Source: Candidatus Mediterraneibacter colneyensis
GTDB taxonomy: Bacteria; Bacillota; Clostridia; Lachnospirales; Lachnospiraceae
Reading direction: 5' to 3'
DNA: 11,979 nucleotides
Assembly: GCA_019114745.1 (NCBI GenBank)
Contig: DXEY01000096.1
Location: 1-11,979 of the forward strand
This document shows, piece after piece, positions 6,970 to 11,979 of this stretch. The notes beneath the pieces were generated by a model. The model made no database searches. It was not told the origin of the DNA and saw nothing but the letters and a program-made list of their open reading frames with translations. The stretch's first letter is position 1. Each line of letters opens with the position of its first letter. The translations under genes and the position numbers were made by a program.

Positions 6970-9530
6970 AAACGTTTCCTCCTTTTTGATGCGATCAGAT
7001 AAAGTCCGTACCCGGCGGCGGAGATCAGACTGATGAGGATCCCCGCTGTTTTCCCCGGGGGTGAAAAGCGGATCTCTATGGTGTGTTCTCCTTCTGTCAG
7101 GTATATTCCGGCAAAAGCTTCGTTCACGGTGACAAGTTCTGCCTCTTTTCCGTCTGCCAGAATGGAAAGCCCGTTCTGTCTGGGGATCGAGGTGGCGAGG
7201 TATCCGCTTCTATCGGCGTGGACCGTCCCCCTCAGGATCTCCTCCGCATCTTTTCCCGCTCCGGCATCCGGCTCCTCCGGCGTCAGAGGCGTATATTCCT
7301 TATTTGCAAAGAGATCCTGGTCAAAGAGATACCACCTGGGATCAGTAAGCCGGTAGTGCCCTTTTGAGAAGGTGATCTCAAGCTGTGTGATCCCCTGGCC
7401 GGATGTGTCGGAAAACTGATAGTGGAATACATTGTTTCCATTTGGATAAGGTGCAAAAGCGCCGGAAAGTTTGTTGCGTACATCGTTGATGTCGATGACC
7501 ACGGCGTCCCAGGTCAGGTTTTCGACGCCAAACTGGCACAGCAGGATATTTCCCGGCTCCGGGTTCTGTACCGTAAGGGTCAAAGTACAGCTTTTTTCTG
7601 CATTGATCTCCCACCCGTTTTCCAGTTCCCTGATCTCCAGGCTGTCCGGGATGCGGGGCTGATCCGTGTAAAGTGCCAGTTCCGGTACATATGCCCGGGA
7701 GCCTGCGGTGTCAGTCTGGGAGATCTGGCGCTCCGAACGGCCTGCATCCCGGTCGGAGTCGGTTTTATGTTCATCGGCAACGACGGTTTTCTGTGCGATT
7801 GCGGACAGCTTTTCCACCGGTTCCAGCGCATCGAACTGCTCCTGGGAGATGGTATCGCCTGTGAAATATACTATCGGAAGCACGTGTCTGTTCTCTGCGA
7901 TGACCGTATCGCCGGAGCGGCAGATTTCTTCATACCCGGCGGGAATCTGACCGGAAGGCGTCTCCAGATACCGGACTCCGAGCAGGTTCAGCATAAAAGG
8001 ATTGCCGGAGGTCAGGAGAGCCACCCGGTTGTTGATCCGGATGGGCGTGAGCAGGGTGTCGTAATACAGATCTGAGTACGCCTCGTTTGTGACGGAGGAA
8101 TACATTGTGCTCCGGGTCTGGGCGGGCAGCAGTTCGTTGGCGCTGATAAGCGGGCTTGCCATGCTGTCAAAATGATACAGGGAATCTGTTATTTCAGGCA
8201 CCTCATGTTCCAATTCATCCGCAGAAAAGCCCGCGTCTGCTTCTGAAATCTGTACCCAGTCGTCTGTCCCGGCAGTTGTGAAATAAAGCCCGGCAGGCGC
8301 GATCAGCAGAGCCAGGAAGAATCCCGGTTCCCAGACCGGATGTCTGAAGGATTCGGGATGACCGGATTTTCTCCGTTTTATCAGGATCAGCATCAGTAAG
8401 ATCCCGGCATCGGCCAGGATCCACGGGAACTGATCCTGACTGAACCAGAGAAGTCCTGACGGAACGATGACTGCGAACGGCCACAGAGGGAAGCGCGCGT
8501 TTTTTTCCGTCAGCATACGGACGGTGTGCAGGATCACCAGAGGCATGAACGGAATCAGGATCTTCGGCCTGGCATAGAGGGTGCCGTTCAACAGATAGGA
8601 ACAGATCCCAAACAGCCCGAACAGGAGAAAAAGGATGCTGTCCGCCCGCCGTTTTCTTACAGCCATGCCTGCCAGTATTGCGTAAAGGCAGACAAAGGTG
8701 AGTCCCATGCCGTATTCGTTGAACAGCAGATTGTTAAATACAGGATTGGGCGCCAGAAGTTCCAGCAGCCCCCGGATCCCGGCAGATCCGCCGCCCCGCC
8801 TGTGCTCCAGCAGGACGAGCCCGGTGGGAAGGAACAGCGCCGCCGCCATACCCGCGGACACAGCCGCAGAGGGAAGATACCGTTTCAGAAAAGAATCTTT
8901 CCAAAAACCGCGGCCTTCTGTCCGGTACCAATACCAGCCCACAGCGGCAAAGGCGGATATGGAGAAGTAATAGCTGCTCAGGCAGATGAGGAGAAGGCAT
9001 GCAGTAAGCCATCTGTATTTCTGCTTCCTGATACACAGGAACGCGAGCAGAAGGTACGGCAGATAGTTCACAAACATTACCTGCCGGTGCATATGGAAGA
9101 GGCATCCTGCGGTCATGAAGAGGATACTCCCCGCCCATGCCGGCATCCGGGAGAGCCCCTCCGCCCGCAGCCAGACGAAGCAGATGAGGACGGACGCCAG
9201 AAATATGACGAGCATATATGCGATCAGGATCTTTATCATGGGCACCTGGGGCAGCAGACAGCCGATCAGGATATCCGGGCGCAGGAAGCCGTAGTAGGAA
9301 AACTGAAATCCATTGGAGCCGCCACCTAAGCCCAGCCAGGACGGCAGCAGGGTGTGCTGTTCCACGCACGCATCCCGGATCGTCTCCGCAAGCACCGCAT
9401 GCTGGCTCAGCCAGTCTGTGTTCGATCCATACAGGCACCCCTCCGGGATGACTGCCGCGATCAGTATGATAAACAGAAGGATGAGAGAAACCGGAAAGAA
9501 CCACTTCTTCATCGTTTCTACTTTTTCCAT
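6966..9530 (-). CDS. YfhO-family membrane glycosyltransferase (GT-C type)
   Basis: This 854-residue protein has a hydrophobic N-terminal half with about a dozen membrane segments from residue 12 to 416, a large outside domain (about 420-825), and a final helix (828-847) with a KRRKRL tail. The first outer loop holds the NTDWLSQH segment with Asp39, the placement expected for the catalytic acid of GT-C enzymes. The C-terminus has the YfhO-typical pattern LRGTVHADRSGYLATSIP, then DGKEAELV and TEGEHTIEIRFSPPGKTAG (residues 767-830). In Bacillus subtilis YfhO acts with CsbB and a GtcA-like flippase to put GlcNAc on lipoteichoic acid. The order YfhO-GtrA-GT2 here fits that three-component scheme. 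ATG 9530 is chosen because GAAAGGAGGGG lies about 8 nt upstream; the in-frame ATG at 9554 lies before the ribosome site. The acceptor polymer is unknown. Confidence 0.9.
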   Translation of the reverse strand: MEKVETMKKWFFPVSLILLFIILIAAVIPEGCLYGSNTDWLSQHAVLAETIRDACVEQHTLLPSWLGLGGGSNGFQFSYYGFLRPDILIGCLLPQVPMIKILIAYMLVIFLASVLICFVWLRAEGLSRMPAWAGSILFMTAGCLFHMHRQVMFVNYLPYLLLAFLCIRKQKYRWLTACLLLICLSSYYFSISAFAAVGWYWYRTEGRGFWKDSFLKRYLPSAAVSAGMAAALFLPTGLVLLEHRRGGGSAGIRGLLELLAPNPVFNNLLFNEYGMGLTFVCLYAILAGMAVRKRRADSILFLLFGLFGICSYLLNGTLYARPKILIPFMPLVILHTVRMLTEKNARFPLWPFAVIVPSGLLWFSQDQFPWILADAGILLMLILIKRRKSGHPESFRHPVWEPGFFLALLIAPAGLYFTTAGTDDWVQISEADAGFSADELEHEVPEITDSLYHFDSMASPLISANELLPAQTRSTMYSSVTNEAYSDLYYDTLLTPIRINNRVALLTSGNPFMLNLLGVRYLETPSGQIPAGYEEICRSGDTVIAENRHVLPIVYFTGDTISQEQFDALEPVEKLSAIAQKTVVADEHKTDSDRDAGRSERQISQTDTAGSRAYVPELALYTDQPRIPDSLEIRELENGWEINAEKSCTLTLTVQNPEPGNILLCQFGVENLTWDAVVIDINDVRNKLSGAFAPYPNGNNVFHYQFSDTSGQGITQLEITFSKGHYRLTDPRWYLFDQDLFANKEYTPLTPEEPDAGAGKDAEEILRGTVHADRSGYLATSIPRQNGLSILADGKEAELVTVNEAFAGIYLTEGEHTIEIRFSPPGKTAGILISLISAAGYGLYLIASKRRKRL

Positions 9531-9558
9531 GGGACAGGCCCCTCCTTTCAACATCGCC

Positions 9559-9587
9559 AGTATAGTCCCCTTTTCTTAAAAACCGCA
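9559..9587 (-). promoter_or_regulatory. possible promoter of the yfhO-gtrA-GT2 operon
   Basis: On the minus strand TATACT (9564-9559) is a good -10 that would place the start near 9552, with a 22-nt leader carrying the ribosome site. The -35 position (9587-9582, TGCGGT) is very poor, suggesting activator dependence. A TCTTAAAAA half-site (9574-9582) falls in the spacer, and two more lie upstream at 9597-9615. Confidence 0.4.
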
Positions 9588-9596
9588 GGAAGAGAA

Positions 9597-9615
9597 TCTA
9601 AAGAATTCTTAAGAA
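9597..9615 (+). promoter_or_regulatory. tandem direct-repeat box, likely response-regulator operator
   Basis: TCTAAAGAA (9597-9605) and TCTTAAGAA (9607-9615) are direct repeats with an exact 10-bp period, one helical turn. This is the pattern bound by OmpR/PhoB-type dimers. They sit just before a perfect TATAAT (9641) lacking a -35, where an activator would act. A related copy, TCTTAAAAA, is at 9574-9582. The binding protein is inferred to be the adjacent response regulator. Confidence 0.55.
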
Positions 9616-9640
9616 GAAGCACATGAAAGTTAAAATTGTG

Positions 9641-9646
9641 TATAAT
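9641..9646 (+). promoter_or_regulatory. -10 element of the two-component operon
   Basis: A perfect TATAAT at 9641-9646 has no good -35: 17 nt upstream lies AGCACA (9618-9623), 3/6. Transcription would start near 9653, about 46 nt before the response regulator start. The weak -35 and the tandem boxes ending at 9615 fit an activated, probably self-regulated, promoter. Confidence 0.6.
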
Positions 9647-9661
9647 CAGTTGTGTCAAAAC

Positions 9662-9676
9662 GGCAGAGGATCTGCC
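9662..9676 (+). other. short hairpin in the response-regulator leader
   Basis: GGCAGA (9662-9667) and TCTGCC (9671-9676) form a perfect 6-bp stem with a 3-nt loop, located 9 nt before the AAAGAGGGG ribosome site. It lacks a U-tract and is not a terminator. It may stabilise the 5' end of the message. Confidence 0.35.
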
Positions 9677-9698
9677 AGTCAGAAAAGAGGGGATGCAG

Positions 9699-10460
9699 AT
9701 GGAAGGATATTGCGGACATACAGAAGAGACGCCGCCGAGCGTATTGGTCGTAGATGATAACCCGGAGATCCGCGAGATCATCCGTATACTTCTGTGCGGC
9801 GAGGGATTTGAGCTTGAAGAGGCAGAAAACGGGGATGAAGCAATTGCCATGACCAGCAGTAAGGATTTCGACCTCATTATCCTGGATATCATGATGCCGG
9901 GAACGGACGGATACCATACCTGTATGGAGATCCGCAAAAACAGCAACGCCCCGGTGTTATTCCTGAGCGCCAGGACCCAGGAGGGAGATAAGATGCTGGG
10001 CTTCTCAAGCGGAGGCGATGATTATCTTGCAAAGCCCTTTTCCTATAATGAACTGGTAAGCCGCGCGAAAGCGCTGATCCGGCGCTATCAGGTCTATAAA
10101 GGAAAAGAGGATCCCCGCGCGGGGACAGATGCCGGCGGGACGCCGGATGCGGCGGACGGGCGTATCCTGAAATTTTATGACCTGGAACTCTATGAGAAGA
10201 CGGAGACTGTCATGCGCGGCGGAAAACCTGTGGATCTGACGGATACGGAATACGCGGTTTTACAACTTCTCGTGAAGAACCGGCGCCAGATTTTTTCGGC
10301 GGAGCGTCTGTATGAAGCCGTCTGGCAGGAGCCGTACTATTATGGCGCCAATAATACGGTCATGGTGCATATCCGGAATCTGAGGAGGAAGATCGAGAAA
10401 GATCCGAAGAATCCGCAGATCATCAAAACCGTTTGGGGAAGGGGGTACCGCTGTGATTAG
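9699..10460 (+). CDS. OmpR/PhoB-family DNA-binding response regulator
   Basis: This is a two-component transcription regulator of 253 residues. The receiver domain (about 14-130) has the acidic pair DD (19-20), phosphoacceptor Asp63 in LILDIMMPG, Ser90 and Lys112 in AKPF. A linker rich in Gly and Asp (134-152) is longer than usual. The winged-helix DNA-binding domain (about 155-251) has DLTDTEYAVLQLLVKN (179-194), the recognition region NNTVMVHIRNLRRKIE (218-233) and the closing IKTVWGRGYR (242-251). ATG 9699 is preferred over ATG 9693 because AGAGGGG (9686-9692) abuts 9693 but is 6 nt before 9699. It overlaps the kinase gene by 8 nt. It is divergent from the YfhO-GtrA-GT2 operon, with direct-repeat boxes between them, so it probably controls both units. 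The stimulus is unknown. Confidence 0.95.
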   Translation: MEGYCGHTEETPPSVLVVDDNPEIREIIRILLCGEGFELEEAENGDEAIAMTSSKDFDLIILDIMMPGTDGYHTCMEIRKNSNAPVLFLSARTQEGDKMLGFSSGGDDYLAKPFSYNELVSRAKALIRRYQVYKGKEDPRAGTDAGGTPDAADGRILKFYDLELYEKTETVMRGGKPVDLTDTEYAVLQLLVKNRRQIFSAERLYEAVWQEPYYYGANNTVMVHIRNLRRKIEKDPKNPQIIKTVWGRGYRCD

Positions 10461-11814
10461 AAATGCGGCCGGCAGGCTGAAGATACGTACCAAGATGCTC
10501 ATAACGATTTTTGTCATGGCGGTGATCAGTTTATCGCTGTTCCGTTTCCTCTGGGTGCATCAGGCAGATGCGGCTGAACTGCTGGAAAAGGCGGGACTTG
10601 TGACCTGGTTTAACCTGGATCGCTATATTGGTGAAATGGAGCGGGCTGCCAGGGATTATACGGTGCCGGACTCAGAAGACGACGGGGATGCCGTGAAGGC
10701 AATAGAGCCTTTCCTTGAGCAGTTTACCGACGAATATACGGGAATCTCCATCTATGGGCGGGACGACGGGCTGTACCGGTGCGGAAAAGCTCCGGTCATA
10801 CTGAATCAGTTTTTGTTCGGCTCGATCCTCAGCAACAGCCAGCTGATACTCGGAGAGATACAGGGAGATTATCCGATCGAGTTCGCCAACGGGACTTACG
10901 ATGTGGTCTACTACTCATATACCAGGAGCAGATTCACCTATCCTTATCTGGCGGTGAGCGTGATCCTCTGCGTGTCCGTATTTCTAAGCGGTGTCCTCGT
11001 CTTTGTCGGACGGATGCTGAAGAGAGTGACAAGCGTGAAGGACGCCATCGTCCGTATGGCCACGGGAGACCTCTTATCGCCTGTGCCGCCCTGCGGCGGA
11101 GATGAGATCGGCGTCGTGGCATCAGAGCTGGATACGCTCCGGGAGACGCTCGAAGAGAATATCCGCCGGGAGAATGAGAGCCGGCAGGCGAACCGGGATC
11201 TGATCACTGCCGTGTCCCATGATCTGCGGACGCCTCTGACTGTGCTGAACGGATATCTGGAAGTGCTGAAACTGAAGCGCGCCAACGCAGAGCAGCGGGA
11301 GCTCTATATTGACCGGTGCCTGAAGAAAACCGGGGAGATCAAAGCGCTCACTGACCGGATGTTTGAGTACGCACAGGTGTATGAAGTAGACGAATCGGCA
11401 GAGCTTGTCCCGATCCCGCTGCAGGCAGTGGGGGAGTGCGTGAGAGAAAACTGCGACTTCATCCGCATTGCCGGGTTCAAAGTGTCAGAAGAGATTTCGC
11501 ATATGGACGGACTGATGTACGGGGATGAAATCATGATCAGGCGGATATTCAGCAACCTGTTTTCCAACATCTTAAAATACGGGGATAAAAAGGAAGAGGT
11601 AACGGTGCACCTGTATCCTGAGCGCGGGAAACTCAGGATCAAGATCACCAATTCGATAAAGCAGGATGTCTCGGGGGAAGAAAGCAGCCGGATCGGACTG
11701 CGGAGTGTGAAACGCATGATACAGATGCACCACGGGGAATTGTACACATTTGTAGAAACAAATATATATACGGTGCAGATTGCGTTTGACATTTTCCATA
11801 AATATAGTGGCTGA
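10453..11814 (+). CDS. membrane sensor histidine kinase, partner of the adjacent response regulator
   Basis: This 453-residue kinase has membrane helix 1 at about 14-34, an extracytoplasmic sensor region (about 35-163), helix 2 at 165-188 and a HAMP linker at about 188-240. The HisKA domain has SHDLRTPLTVLNGY (255-268), with His256 the phosphorylation site. In the ATP-binding domain the N box is RRIFSNLFSNILKYG (363-377), with Asn368 and Asn372. The later part is unusual: the classical DxGxG box is replaced by ITNSIKQD (398-405), and the G2 box reads RIGLRSVKRM (413-422). It probably phosphorylates the upstream regulator. The GTG start at 10453 overlaps the regulator stop by 8 nt and has a GGAAGGGGG ribosome site; the next ATG (10495) would cut into the cytoplasmic N-terminus. 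The sensor domain matches no family I recognise. Confidence 0.93.
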   Translation: MIRNAAGRLKIRTKMLITIFVMAVISLSLFRFLWVHQADAAELLEKAGLVTWFNLDRYIGEMERAARDYTVPDSEDDGDAVKAIEPFLEQFTDEYTGISIYGRDDGLYRCGKAPVILNQFLFGSILSNSQLILGEIQGDYPIEFANGTYDVVYYSYTRSRFTYPYLAVSVILCVSVFLSGVLVFVGRMLKRVTSVKDAIVRMATGDLLSPVPPCGGDEIGVVASELDTLRETLEENIRRENESRQANRDLITAVSHDLRTPLTVLNGYLEVLKLKRANAEQRELYIDRCLKKTGEIKALTDRMFEYAQVYEVDESAELVPIPLQAVGECVRENCDFIRIAGFKVSEEISHMDGLMYGDEIMIRRIFSNLFSNILKYGDKKEEVTVHLYPERGKLRIKITNSIKQDVSGEESSRIGLRSVKRMIQMHHGELYTFVETNIYTVQIAFDIFHKYSG

Positions 11815-11911
11815 ACTATGTGAGCGCTACAATTGAAAGGGTGAATTATCAGAAAATTCAAATAAAATAAGACAAATAATAAATTAATTTAAAGATTATT
11901 CCAAAAATGCG
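11815..11911. other. AT-rich non-coding stretch after the kinase gene
   Basis: No gene is seen here. A weak 6-bp inverted repeat, TGAATT/AATTCA (11842-11847/11855-11860), lacks a T-tract and is not a convincing terminator. The run from 11861 to 11900 is almost entirely A/T and lies just upstream of a strong promoter, where it could act as an UP element. How the two-component transcript ends is not clear from the sequence. Confidence 0.5.
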
Positions 11912-11940
11912 TTGACAAATATGATACCTGGTGCTATTAT
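11912..11940 (+). promoter_or_regulatory. near-consensus sigma-A promoter for a gene beyond the window
   Basis: TTGACA (11912-11917) matches the consensus exactly. A 17-nt spacer leads to TATTAT (11935-11940), 5/6. An AT-rich stretch lies upstream. Transcription would begin near 11947 and run off the window. This is the strongest promoter visible here, and its product cannot be seen. Confidence 0.85.
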
Positions 11941-11979
11941 ATAACCATCCAAAGAGATGAAAGAGAAATCACTTCTCAA

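Noticed and set aside
7422..8075. Open frame of 217 codons on the plus strand
   Set aside because: It is antisense to the outer domain of the YfhO protein, with no start signals and no conserved motif.
8526..9329. Open frame of 267 codons on the plus strand
   Set aside because: It lies fully antisense to the YfhO gene, has no ribosome site, and its product is Arg/Gln/Pro-rich with no recognisable domain. It is a shadow of the coding strand.
9636..9698. TTG start extending the response regulator
   Set aside because: It would place the start codon upstream of or over the -10 box and leader hairpin. The ribosome site at 9684-9692 supports ATG 9699.

Overview
The window reads as an ordinary chromosomal segment of a low-to-mid GC Gram-positive Clostridia, most likely a Lachnospiraceae-type gut Firmicute. 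This rests on strong AGGAGG-type ribosome sites, sigma-A promoters, intrinsic terminators, tightly overlapping operons and the gene families present. The species assignment is inference. No rRNA, tRNA, CRISPR array, insertion sequence or phage gene is visible.

Layout. (1) 1-2961, plus strand: a coenzyme A salvage operon with a good sigma-A promoter (27-55), coaBC, an ECF-transporter S component probably for pantothenate, coaX, and a strong intrinsic terminator. It would import pantothenate, phosphorylate it (CoaX) and carry it to 4'-phosphopantetheine (CoaBC). (2) 2962-5684, plus strand: an ECF-type sigma factor followed 10 nt later by a single-pass membrane protein. That protein has a short cytoplasmic N-terminus and a large extracytoplasmic beta-propeller. 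The pair looks like a sigma/anti-sigma surface-sensing module and ends in an intrinsic terminator. (3) 5664-9530, minus strand: YfhO-family membrane glycosyltransferase, GtrA-family membrane protein and a GtrB/CsbB-like polyprenyl-phosphate glycosyltransferase, translationally overlapping. Together they make a complete three-component glycosylation cassette of the kind that decorates teichoic acid or another surface polymer. (4) 9597-11814, plus strand: an OmpR-type response regulator and a histidine kinase overlapping by 8 nt, divergent from the glycosylation operon. (5) 11815-11979: an AT-rich tail with a near-consensus sigma-A promoter driving something beyond the window.

The most interesting signals lie outside the genes. 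The divergent region between yfhO and the response regulator holds three copies of a TCTTAAGAA-like half-site. Two are exactly 10 bp apart, just upstream of a TATAAT that lacks a -35 box; this is the architecture of an OmpR-family activator and ties the two-component system to the glycosylation operon. Other points are the sigma factor/beta-propeller pair, the glycosyltransferase whose last codons and stop lie inside the terminator of the convergent gene, and a 9-bp direct repeat bracketing the -10 of the coaBC promoter.
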